Positions 1-6,374 of a stretch of 6,945 nt of DNA are shown here, piece by piece. Within the stretch, counting starts at the first letter, position 1; each line of letters starts with the position of its first letter. The position numbers and the translations under genes are program-made. Below the pieces are notes generated by a model. The model was not told the DNA's origin. It saw only the letters and a list, made by a program, of their open reading frames with translations, and made no database searches. Source of the stretch: Calditrichota bacterium (GTDB lineage Bacteria > Zhuqueibacterota > Zhuqueibacteria > Oleimicrobiales > Geothermoviventaceae); NCBI GenBank assembly GCA_013152765.1, contig JAADFT010000098.1, positions 1 through 6,945 of the forward strand. Reading direction: 5' to 3'.

Positions 1-166
1 AGGGCAGGACGTACTCCGCCGGCGTGAGCAGCTTGGCCGGTCCAAACCAGCCCTGTAAAAGGCAACTGCCCCGTCCGGCCGCCGGCCACGGAAAACACAG
101 AACAATGCCCGTGATGGCCAGACACAGGAGCCCGTAAAGGGCAGCAATTTGGATTCTTAAGTTCAT
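1..166 (-). CDS. N-terminal part of an unrecognised exported or membrane protein, truncated at the window edge
   Basis: I do not recognise the family. Reading leftwards from an ATG at 166-164, 55 codons stay open to the edge of the window. The protein begins MNLRIQIAALYGLLCLAITG and continues hydrophobic to about residue 28. This looks like a signal peptide or first membrane helix: one Arg at position 4, then a hydrophobic core at about residues 7-25. A Pro/Gly-rich stretch with a Cys at residue 35 follows, and the visible part ends ...LTPAEYVLP. The start is well fixed. An in-frame TGA (169-167) lies immediately before the ATG, and a good Shine-Dalgarno, GAGGA, sits about 10 nt upstream. The Cys residues at 15, 24 and 35 do not form a convincing lipobox. 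The gene is transcribed divergently from uvrB. Its function cannot be judged from 55 residues; a multi-pass membrane protein or a secreted protein are both possible. Confidence 0.65.
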   Translation of the reverse strand, partial: MNLRIQIAALYGLLCLAITGIVLCFPWPAAGRGSCLLQGWFGPAKLLTPAEYVLP

Positions 167-240
167 TCAGATCGTTTCCTCGGGCCCCGATCAGCTCACT
201 GGCCGAGGCGCTGGTTCAAATGCCGTTCGCCACCAGCTGG

Positions 241-255
241 TCAACAACCTTGCCA
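241..255 (-). promoter_or_regulatory. Weak sigma-54-like (-24/-12) element facing the left gene
   Basis: On the minus strand the sequence reads TGGCAAG-GTTG-TTGA. The general sigma-54 consensus is TGGCACG-N4-TTGC. The spacing is exactly right and 10 of the 11 fixed positions outside the final base fit, but the last base of the nearly invariant -12 GC is A instead of C. A start site about 12 nt downstream would fall near 229, leaving a leader of roughly 60 nt before the ATG at 166. The element overlaps the ACCAGCTGGT palindrome. A sigma-54 activator is encoded in the same window, which makes the match worth noting, but chance remains quite possible. Confidence 0.2.
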
Positions 256-571
256 TTCGCTGGACAGTTGGCGTAAGTGATTGTTTGTGGAGACGTTGGC
301 TCGGGCGACAAATCTGCCCTGCCGCTGCGGTGGATGGGGGAAAATGTAGAATATTCTTTGCGCTCGAAGATTATTGCACGGTCTGGATGGAGAAACAGGG
401 CACAGTTGGGTTTGCAAGGGGCAGAATTTGAAGTTGAGGCGAGAACGGTTGCGCTCGCGACTCGGAGGGATTTTGGCGTGCCCGTCTGCTCTGCTCGGCG
501 GACGGTTGGGCGCTGCCGGCCGGAACCTTTCTGCAAACGCTGACGAAAAACCAACGGCGCTTGGCGAAAGG

Positions 572-587
572 AACCGCTTTTGCGGTT
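572..587. repeat. Perfect 6-bp inverted repeat with TTTT loop
   Basis: AACCGC-TTTT-GCGGTT is an uninterrupted inverted repeat 44 nt upstream of the uvrB -35 box. Neither strand carries a T-run after the stem, so it does not look like an intrinsic terminator. It could be a protein-binding site or a hairpin in an unannotated transcript. The sequence alone does not decide. Confidence 0.4.
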
Positions 588-603
588 GGAGACTTCTGTG
601 GAT

Positions 604-617
604 CAGAACGTCAGTTT
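604..617. promoter_or_regulatory. Possible SOS-type (LexA-like) half-matched operator
   Basis: AGAACGTCAGTTTG (605-618) contains GAAC-N4-GTTT and resembles the Gram-positive type LexA box CGAAC-N4-GTTYG, with mismatches at the first base and in the central four. It lies about 13 nt upstream of the uvrB -35 box. uvrB is a member of the SOS regulon in several bacteria, which is the reason for flagging it. The LexA recognition sequence of this lineage is unknown to me, so this is a weak call. Confidence 0.15.
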
Positions 618-630
618 GCCCACAACTTGC

Positions 631-659
631 TTGACAATCTGGCAGACGGACCGTATATT
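631..659 (+). promoter_or_regulatory. Sigma-70-type promoter of uvrB
   Basis: A perfect -35 box TTGACA (631-636) is separated by exactly 17 nt from a -10 box TATATT (654-659), one base from the TATAAT consensus. Transcription would start near 666 and give a short leader of about 29 nt before the uvrB ATG. The leader carries AAGGTGGTG (682-690) as the Shine-Dalgarno, one mismatch from AAGGAGGTG. This is the clearest promoter in the window and suggests strong basal expression, possibly modulated by a repressor. Confidence 0.75.
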
Positions 660-694
660 CGCACTGGAATTGTGACAGGCGAAGGTGGTGCCCT

Positions 695-2767
695 ATGGCG
701 AAATTTGAACTGGTCACCGACATGGAGCCTCGAGGTGACCAGCCGAAGGCGATTCAGCAGCTCACCGAGGGCATCCTGCGGGGGGACAAGTTCCAAACCC
801 TCCTCGGGGTAACGGGCAGCGGCAAAACCTTCACGATGGCCCACGTGATTGCCAACGTGGGGAAGCCCACAATCGTCATTTCGCACAACAAGACGCTTGC
901 TGCGCAGCTTTACGGGGAGCTGAAGAGCTTTTTCCCGAAGAACGCGGTCGAGTACTTCATCAGCTACTACGACTACTACCAGCCCGAGGCGTACGTACCT
1001 TCTACCGATTTGTACATTGAGAAGGATGCCTCCATTAACGAGGAAATTGACCGGCTGCGGCTGAAGGCCACGAGTTCCCTTTTGTCGCGGGATGACGTGA
1101 TCATCGTGGCGTCGGTTTCGTGCATCTACGGGTTGGGTTCTCCGGAGGACTGGCGGGAGCTGCTCCTGTTTCTCCACGTGGGCCAGCAGGTGGACCGCGA
1201 CGAGATCTTACGGCAGCTCGTGGACATCCACTACGCACGGAACGACTTCGACTTCAAACGCGGAACCTTCCGGGTCCGGGGGGACGTGATCGAGGTGATC
1301 CCGGCCTCTGAGAAAGAGGCGGTGCGCATCGAGCTCTGGGGCGACGAAATCGACCGCATTTCGTACGTGGATGCGGTGACTGGCGAGGTGCTCCGTGAGG
1401 TTGACAAGGTCGCGATTTACCCCGCCAAGCATTTCGTCACCTCGTACCCGCGTCTCGAGAAGGCGATCCAGGAAATCCGCAAGGATCTGGAAGAGCGGCT
1501 GGAGTACTTCCGCTCGCAGGGCAAGCTGCTCGAGGCGCAGCGACTCGAGATGCGCACCAACTACGACATCGAGATGATGCAGGAGCTCGGCTACTGCCCG
1601 GGCATCGAAAATTACTCGCGTTACCTCTCGGGCAGAAAACCAGGGGAGCGGCCGTACACCCTCCTGGACTACTTCCCGGAAGATTACCTCATGATCATCG
1701 ACGAGTCGCACGTGACCATCCCGCAGATCCAGGGCATGTACCACGGCGACCGTTCGAGGAAGGAGACACTGGTCGAGTACGGCTTTCGACTGCCCTCGGC
1801 GCTCGACAACCGGCCGCTGAACTTCGAGGAGTTCGAGTCTCTCATCAACCAGTGCATTTTTGTGTCGGCCACACCCGGCGAGTACGAGCTCAAAAAGTCG
1901 GGTGGCGTGGTGGTTGAGCAAATCATTCGGCCGACCGGCCTTGTGGATCCGGAAATTGTCGTAAAGCCGACCAAGGGACAGATCGACGACCTGATCGCCG
2001 AAATCCGGGAGCGTGTGGACAGGGGCGAGCGGGTTCTGGTCACAACGCTCACCAAGCGGATGGCCGAAGAGCTAACGGACTATCTGGCCGGAGTGGGCAT
2101 TCGGGTGCGGTATTTGCACTCGGAAATCGACGCCCTGAACCGTGTTGAGATTCTCCGCGATCTCCGCCTGGCTGAGTTCGACGTGCTGGTCGGCATCAAC
2201 CTGTTGCGTGAGGGGCTCGATTTGCCGGAAGTCTCCTTGGTGGCGGTTCTGGACGCGGACAAAGAGGGTTACCTGCGCTCGGAGACGGCCCTGATTCAGG
2301 TTGCGGGACGCGCCGCCCGAAACGCAGCGGGCAAGGTCATTTTCTACGCCGACACGATCACCAAGTCGATGCAGCGGGCGATCGAAGAGACGGAACGGCG
2401 CCGGAAGATTCAGCTCGAGTACAACCGCGAGCACGGCATCACGCCGCAAACGATCAAGAAATCGGTAGAGCAGGTGCTGGGCGTTACGCGTGTGGCAGAC
2501 GCGAAGGCGCCGAAGTGGGGTGAGCGCAAGAGTGCAGCGGAGCGGGAGCAGATTCGGGCGCGCTGGCGTCGCCTCAGCCCGCTCGAGCGCGAGGACTTTC
2601 TGGAAGAACTCCAGCGCGAAATGGCGGAAGCGGCGGAGAACCTGGATTTCGAACGCGCTGCCGAGCTACGCGATCTGATCCTTGAGTTGAGGGGGCGCAA
2701 AGGCGGAGCCTGGGCGAAAGTGGCGTCGGGAGGCGCTGCTCCTAAACCGTACGGCCGGAGCCGGTAG
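695..2767 (+). CDS. uvrB: UvrABC excinuclease subunit B
   Basis: UvrB is the damage-verifying helicase of nucleotide excision repair. It is loaded on DNA by UvrA and recruits UvrC for the dual incision; it acts in the cytoplasm. The 690-residue product is full length (family about 660-700). Visible landmarks: Walker A GVTGSGKT (38-45), the strand-separating beta-hairpin YYDYYQPEAYVP (91-102), the Walker B box IIDESH (334-339), SATP (391-394), helicase motif V GINLLREGLDLPEV (500-513), motif VI QVAGRAARN (535-543), and the C-terminal UVR motif (about 635-667) that contacts UvrC. A basic, Gly-rich tail of about 20 residues follows. Motif VI reads QVAGRAARN where QTIGRAARN is usual; the arginines are kept. 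The ATG at 695 is supported by AAGGTGGTG just upstream and by the promoter at 631-659. The gene appears to be monocistronic. Confidence 0.98.
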   Translation: MAKFELVTDMEPRGDQPKAIQQLTEGILRGDKFQTLLGVTGSGKTFTMAHVIANVGKPTIVISHNKTLAAQLYGELKSFFPKNAVEYFISYYDYYQPEAYVPSTDLYIEKDASINEEIDRLRLKATSSLLSRDDVIIVASVSCIYGLGSPEDWRELLLFLHVGQQVDRDEILRQLVDIHYARNDFDFKRGTFRVRGDVIEVIPASEKEAVRIELWGDEIDRISYVDAVTGEVLREVDKVAIYPAKHFVTSYPRLEKAIQEIRKDLEERLEYFRSQGKLLEAQRLEMRTNYDIEMMQELGYCPGIENYSRYLSGRKPGERPYTLLDYFPEDYLMIIDESHVTIPQIQGMYHGDRSRKETLVEYGFRLPSALDNRPLNFEEFESLINQCIFVSATPGEYELKKSGGVVVEQIIRPTGLVDPEIVVKPTKGQIDDLIAEIRERVDRGERVLVTTLTKRMAEELTDYLAGVGIRVRYLHSEIDALNRVEILRDLRLAEFDVLVGINLLREGLDLPEVSLVAVLDADKEGYLRSETALIQVAGRAARNAAGKVIFYADTITKSMQRAIEETERRRKIQLEYNREHGITPQTIKKSVEQVLGVTRVADAKAPKWGERKSAAEREQIRARWRRLSPLEREDFLEELQREMAEAAENLDFERAAELRDLILELRGRKGGAWAKVASGGAAPKPYGRSR

Positions 2768-2902
2768 CACGAGTGACGTCCAGGTTCGCCGACTCTTTTT
2801 GCAGGCTGTGAGAGGGTGTTTTCCTGGCGCAAGACCTCGCAGGTTGCAAATTCGGATCACGCAACGAATTCCACCGGGACAGAAGCAGAGGGACGGGACG
2901 TC
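2768..2902. other. uvrB-purD intergenic gap
   Basis: This gap of 135 nt contains a possible weak terminator close after uvrB and must also contain the purD promoter if purD is not read through from uvrB. I see no strong -35/-10 pair; TTGCAA at 2844-2849 is followed at 17 nt by AATTCC, which is a poor -10. A 5-bp inverted repeat GTTGC (2843-2847) and GCAAC (2861-2865), with a 13-nt loop, covers the same place and could be an operator, but it is short enough to be chance. Confidence 0.4.
2771..2800 (+). terminator. Candidate weak intrinsic terminator after uvrB
   Basis: GAGTG (2771-2775) can pair with C-ACTC (2790, 2792-2795) with one bulged G, and CG (2777-2778) with CG (2787-2788) after a mismatch. 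The stem is followed directly by TTTTT (2796-2800). The position, 3 nt after the uvrB stop, is right for a terminator, but the stem is short and imperfect, so read-through into purD is plausible. Confidence 0.35.
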
Positions 2903-4204
2903 ATGAGAGTACTTGTCGTTGGCGGTGGTGGGCGTGAGCACGCCCTGGTCTGGAAGATTGCCCAGAGCAAGGAGGTGAGCAAAGTCTTTTGTGCCCCCGG
3001 CAACGCGGGCATCGAAGAGCTGGCCGAGTGCGTACCGATTCAGCCCACAGATCTGGACGGACTTCTTCGCTTTGCGGACAAACAGAAAATTGACCTTACG
3101 GTAGTCGGGCCTGAAGCCCCGCTCGTGGCGGGCATAGTGGACCTGTTCGAGAGTCAGGGGTTGGCGATTTTCGGCCCCAGCAAGAAGGCGGCCGAGATCG
3201 AAGGGAGCAAGGCATTTGCCAAGTACCTGATGGACCGCTACGACATTCCCACAGCGGACTGTGTGGTTTTCGAAGACGCGGACGAGGCGCTGCACTACGT
3301 CAAGACGGAGCCACTGCCGTTAGTGGTAAAGGCAGACGGCCTTGCGGCTGGCAAGGGCGCGATCGTTTGTCACACGCGCGAAGAAGCTGTGGAAGCTGTG
3401 CAGCGCATCATGGTGGACCGGGTGTTTGGCGACGCTGGCAACAAGGTGGTGGTGGAGGAGTTTCTGGTTGGCGAAGAGGCCAGCGTGCTGGCGATTACCG
3501 ACGGCGAGAATGTGGTCACGCTGCCGCCATCGCAGGACCACAAGGCCATTTACGACGGCGACAAAGGGCCGAACACCGGCGGCATGGGCGCCTACTCTCC
3601 CGCACCGGTTGTGGACGAGGAAATGGCCGAGCGAGTTCGCAGAGAAGTGCTGGAACCGGCCGTGCGCGGGATGGCTTTAGAGGGACGTCCCTACCGTGGG
3701 TGCCTCTACGCTGGTCTGATGATCACGGAAGCGGGTCCCAAGGTCATCGAGTTCAACTGCCGCTTTGGCGACCCGGAAACCCAGGCTGTGCTGCCCGTGA
3801 TCGAGCAGGACATCGTGCCTCTGCTGTACGGTGCGGCCAAAGGGAAGCTGGGCGAAGGACCGCAGGATCTGCAGGCTGCAAAGTGGGCGACCTGTGTTGT
3901 GATGGCCTCCGGCGGTTACCCGGGGTCGTACGAAAAGGGCAAGGAAATTCGCGGCCTCGACCGCGATTTCGGCGAGAACGTGATCATTTTCCACGCCGGG
4001 ACGAAGCGTGTGGACGGGAAAATCGTAACCGCCGGGGGGCGCGTGCTCGGCGTGACGGGGCTCGGTAACACGATCACCGAGGCGATCGAACGCGCTTACT
4101 GGGCGGTCGGGAAAATCGTGTTCGACGGCGCTTACTACCGCAGAGACATCGGTCAAAAGGCTGTGCGGCGCCTACAGGCTCAGGAACGGAGAAATCGGAG
4201 GTAA
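2903..4204 (+). CDS. purD: Phosphoribosylamine-glycine ligase (GAR synthetase)
   Basis: PurD joins glycine to 5-phosphoribosylamine with ATP, giving GAR in the second step of de novo purine synthesis; it is a cytoplasmic ATP-grasp enzyme. The 433-residue protein has the usual length (about 420-430). Landmarks: N-terminal GGGGREHAL (7-15), PGNAGI (32-37), GPEAPL (69-74), GPSKKAAEIEGSK (91-103), the ATP-grasp loop VVKADGLAAGKGA (141-153), DHKAIYDGDKGPNTGGMGAY (212-231), and the metal-binding FNCRFGDPETQ (284-294). The C-terminal domain carries YPGSYEKGKEI (339-349) and FDGAYYRRDIG (407-417). I chose the ATG at 2903 because MRVLVVGGGGREHAL is the normal beginning and AGAGGGA lies about 9 nt upstream. 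A GTG at 2816 in the same frame would add 29 residues unlike the family. The stop codon is overlapped by the Shine-Dalgarno of the next gene, so the two are probably coupled. Confidence 0.97.
   Translation: MRVLVVGGGGREHALVWKIAQSKEVSKVFCAPGNAGIEELAECVPIQPTDLDGLLRFADKQKIDLTVVGPEAPLVAGIVDLFESQGLAIFGPSKKAAEIEGSKAFAKYLMDRYDIPTADCVVFEDADEALHYVKTEPLPLVVKADGLAAGKGAIVCHTREEAVEAVQRIMVDRVFGDAGNKVVVEEFLVGEEASVLAITDGENVVTLPPSQDHKAIYDGDKGPNTGGMGAYSPAPVVDEEMAERVRREVLEPAVRGMALEGRPYRGCLYAGLMITEAGPKVIEFNCRFGDPETQAVLPVIEQDIVPLLYGAAKGKLGEGPQDLQAAKWATCVVMASGGYPGSYEKGKEIRGLDRDFGENVIIFHAGTKRVDGKIVTAGGRVLGVTGLGNTITEAIERAYWAVGKIVFDGAYYRRDIGQKAVRRLQAQERRNRR
4197..4202 (+). promoter_or_regulatory. Shine-Dalgarno of the epimerase gene, embedded in the purD stop
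   Basis: GGAGGT spans the last two purD bases before its TAA and the first T of that stop codon, 4 nt before the epimerase ATG. It is the strongest ribosome binding site in the window and ties translation of the epimerase to termination on purD. Confidence 0.7.
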
Positions 4205-4206
4205 TC

Positions 4207-5142
4207 ATGCGGATTCTGGTCACAGGAGGTGCGGGTTTCATCGGGTCGCACGTTGTGGATGCTTTCGTCGACGCCGGGCACGAAGTGGAGGTGGTGGACA
4301 ACCTGTCGTCCGGAAGGCGCGAGAATGTCAACTCGCGTGCGAAGCTCCACGTGATGGACATTCGGGATGAGAAAATCGACGAGCTGTTCCAGAAGGGCAA
4401 GTTCGATGTGCTGGACCATCACGCAGCACAAATGGACGTGCGGCGCTCGGTGGAAGATCCCCTGTACGACGCGGACGTGAACGTGATGGGAACGATCCGG
4501 CTCTTGGAAGCTGCCCGTAAGAATGGCGTCAAGAAGGTGATCCTTGCATCGACTGGCGGCGCCATTTACGGAGAGCAGGATTACTTTCCCGCTGACGAAC
4601 AGCACCCGCTCCGTCCTGTGTCGCCGTACGGCGTCACAAAACTGACCGACGAAAAGTACCTCTGGTACTACAAAGTTGTGCACGGATTGAAGCACGTGAT
4701 TCTCCGCTACGCCAACGTCTACGGCCCGCGGCAGAACCCGCACGGCGAGGCCGGCGTGGTGGCGATTTTCACGGAGCGCATGCTGCGCGGTGAGGAGCCG
4801 GTCATCAACGGCGACGGTTTGCAGACGCGCGATTTTGTTTACGTTGGCGATGTCGTTCGCGCGAACCTGTTGGCACTCGATTACCCGAATGACGACGTGT
4901 TCAATGTTGGCACCGGCCGCGAAACGGACGTGAACACGATTTTCCGTAAGATCCGTGAGCTGGTCGGAGTGGACATCGAAGAAAAACATGGACCCGCGAA
5001 GGAGGGGGAACAGAGGCGGAGTGTTCTGGATTACACAAAAGCACGCAAGTACCTCGGTTGGGAGCCGCGTGTCTCCCTTGATGAGGGACTGAAGCTCACA
5101 GTGGAGTACTTTCGTGAGCGATTGCAGAGGGAAAACGCGTGA
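4207..5142 (+). CDS. NAD-dependent nucleotide-sugar epimerase/dehydratase, GalE-like extended SDR
   Basis: This is an extended short-chain dehydrogenase/reductase of the UDP-glucose 4-epimerase type. Such enzymes use tightly bound NAD to oxidise and re-reduce a nucleotide sugar, supplying precursors for LPS, capsule or exopolysaccharide. The 311-residue length fits the short GalE-like subgroup. Visible: Rossmann motif TGGAGFIG (6-13), acidic Asp31 after beta-2 (typical of NAD preference), HHAAQ (71-75), the serine/threonine of ASTGGAIYG (114-122), and the catalytic pair Tyr141-Lys145 in SPYGVTK. RYANVYGPRQ (167-176) and the RDFVYVGDV substrate region (208-216) follow. The exact sugar (glucose/galactose, their N-acetyl forms, or uronic acids) cannot be told from sequence. 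The start ATG lies 2 nt after the purD stop, with GGAGGT (4197-4202) running into that stop, so translation is coupled. The last 4 nt overlap the next gene. Confidence 0.93.
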   Translation: MRILVTGGAGFIGSHVVDAFVDAGHEVEVVDNLSSGRRENVNSRAKLHVMDIRDEKIDELFQKGKFDVLDHHAAQMDVRRSVEDPLYDADVNVMGTIRLLEAARKNGVKKVILASTGGAIYGEQDYFPADEQHPLRPVSPYGVTKLTDEKYLWYYKVVHGLKHVILRYANVYGPRQNPHGEAGVVAIFTERMLRGEEPVINGDGLQTRDFVYVGDVVRANLLALDYPNDDVFNVGTGRETDVNTIFRKIRELVGVDIEEKHGPAKEGEQRRSVLDYTKARKYLGWEPRVSLDEGLKLTVEYFRERLQRENA

Positions 5143-6374
5143 GTCAGGACGTCGAGACAATCGTTGACGTCAAAGAAATCGGCACCACGGCGGGGCGGAA
5201 AGAACTACCACCGGCACTGACTCGTCGGGATTTCGAGAGCGAGTTCGGGCTGGTGGGGCGTTCCCCGGCCATGCTGCAGGTGTACGAGACGATCGAGCAG
5301 GTGGCGCCCACCGACATTTCCGTGCTGATCACGGGCGAGAGCGGCACCGGGAAAGAGCTGGTGGCGAAGGCCATCCATGGCCTTTCCCGGCGAAGGCACA
5401 AGCCCCTCGTCACGGTGAACTGCGGCGCAATTCCGGAAGGCATCATCGAGTCGGAGCTTTTCGGGCACGAAAAAGGAGCGTTTACCGGCGCCGTCAGCGT
5501 GCGCAAGGGCTACTTCGAAGCTGCGGACGGTGGAACCATCTTCCTGGATGAAATCGGGGACATGCCCCTTGGCACTCAGGTGAAGGTTTTGCGTGTGCTC
5601 GAAGGCCACGAGTTCATGCGGGTTGGCGGCACCGAATTGCGGCGTGTGGACGTCCGTGTGATCGCGGCCACGAACCGGGATCTGTGGCAACGGGTTCAGG
5701 AAGGAGAATTCCGGGAAGACCTGTACTACCGCCTGAACGCCGTTAACATTCGGATGCCAGCCCTCCGCGAGCATCCGGAGGACATTCCGCTGCTGGTGCG
5801 AAAGTTCACGCGTGACTTCTGCAGTGCCAACAAGATCGAGTTCGAGGGTTTCACCGACGGGGCCATTCGGCTGATGCAGGAGTACCCCTGGCCTGGCAAC
5901 GTCCGCGAGCTGAAAAACCTCGTGGAGAAGGTGATCGTGCTCGAGCGCGGCAAGCGGGTGGATGAGTTTCGCCTTGCCAAGTACCTGCAGCTTCCGCGTC
6001 TGGAGGAACGGAGCCTCCCGGTTCACCTCAACCGGCCGAAGGACGAGGTAGAGCGGGAGTTCATTTACCGCGCGCTTCTGGATCTGAAAAGCGAGATCGC
6101 CCAGTTGCGTGAACTCCTGTTGCAGCGCGTTGCCCCGGTGCCCTCGCTGGGACCGTGGCGACCCGGAAGCTCGGCTCCTGAGGTGATCGACGTAACGCCG
6201 CACGCGAATGGGAGCGCGGTAGAAGCGGACGTGACGCTTCAGGAAATGGAGAAGCGACTGATTGAGCGGACCCTGGAACGCTACGGCGGTAACAAACGCA
6301 GGGCTGCGAAGGCGCTCGGCATCAGCGAGCGCACGTTGTACCGCAAAATCAAGGAGTACAATCTACCATTTTGA
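5139..6374 (+). CDS. Sigma-54-dependent AAA+ transcriptional activator without a receiver domain, Fis-type HTH
   Basis: This 411-residue protein remodels RNA polymerase bound by sigma-54, using ATP hydrolysis to open -24/-12 promoters. The AAA+ core (about 37-285) is complete: Walker A GESGTGKE (66-73), the sigma-54 contact loop GAFTGA (113-118), Walker B GGTIFLDEIGD (131-141), sensor I AATNRD (176-181), the arginine-finger region FREDLYYRLN (191-200), and sensor II WPGNVREL (251-258). The C-terminal Fis-type helix-turn-helix (about 366-407) contains GGNKRRAAKALGISERTLYR. Only about 36 residues precede the core, too few for a receiver, GAF or PAS domain, so activity must be controlled by level, by a partner protein, or through the linker at about 286-365. 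That linker holds a predicted helix rich in charged and Leu residues (302-330). The GTG start (5139-5141) overlaps the epimerase TGA as GTGA, with GAGGG 7 nt upstream. Its targets are unknown. Confidence 0.94.
   Translation: MSQDVETIVDVKEIGTTAGRKELPPALTRRDFESEFGLVGRSPAMLQVYETIEQVAPTDISVLITGESGTGKELVAKAIHGLSRRRHKPLVTVNCGAIPEGIIESELFGHEKGAFTGAVSVRKGYFEAADGGTIFLDEIGDMPLGTQVKVLRVLEGHEFMRVGGTELRRVDVRVIAATNRDLWQRVQEGEFREDLYYRLNAVNIRMPALREHPEDIPLLVRKFTRDFCSANKIEFEGFTDGAIRLMQEYPWPGNVRELKNLVEKVIVLERGKRVDEFRLAKYLQLPRLEERSLPVHLNRPKDEVEREFIYRALLDLKSEIAQLRELLLQRVAPVPSLGPWRPGSSAPEVIDVTPHANGSAVEADVTLQEMEKRLIERTLERYGGNKRRAAKALGISERTLYRKIKEYNLPF

Larger units (their letters stand above)
167..694. other. Divergent intergenic region between the left gene and uvrB
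   Basis: I see no convincing gene in these 528 nt. Several 80-160 codon open frames cross it on both strands, but none has a good ribosome binding site plus a recognisable protein, and some run antisense into uvrB. Supported contents are the uvrB sigma-70 promoter near the right end, a perfect hairpin at 572-587, a 10-bp palindrome AGAATATTCT at 348-357, and a pair of near-direct repeats GCTGGTTCAA (210-219) and GCTGGTCAA (236-244). The palindrome ACCAGCTGGT spans 232-241. The length is generous for two promoters, so a small RNA or a decayed gene is possible, but nothing visible proves either. Confidence 0.6.

Noticed and set aside
182..235. tRNA-like pieces: AGCTCACTGG resembling a D-arm, GGTTCAAAT resembling a T-loop, and a following GCCACCA
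   Set aside because: The two boxes are only about 11 nt apart, leaving no anticodon arm. The T-stem flanks do not pair and the acceptor ends do not match. At most a remnant, probably chance.
398..416. Sigma-54-like GGGCAC...TTTGCA in the intergenic region
   Set aside because: The GG-to-GC distance is three bases too long for a -24/-12 promoter.
277..543. An 88-codon open frame starting GTG in the intergenic region
   Set aside because: It has no ribosome binding site, no recognisable family, and lower third-position G+C than the neighbouring genes.
241..723. A 160-codon minus-strand open frame opposite the uvrB start
   Set aside because: It runs antisense through the uvrB promoter and start, has low-complexity Arg/Ser/Pro content, and shows no plausible start signal.
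2825..2842. Sigma-54-like TGGCGC...CTCGCA upstream of purD
   Set aside because: The GG-to-GC spacing is one base too long and the TT before the -12 GC is missing.
2816..2902. Extended purD start at GTG 2816
   Set aside because: The added 29 residues do not resemble PurD. The ATG at 2903 has a good ribosome binding site and gives the standard N-terminus.
2666..3295. A 209-codon minus-strand open frame opposite uvrB-purD
   Set aside because: It is a shadow of high-G+C coding sequence: it covers the purD start and the conserved N-terminal motifs on the other strand and has no family resemblance.
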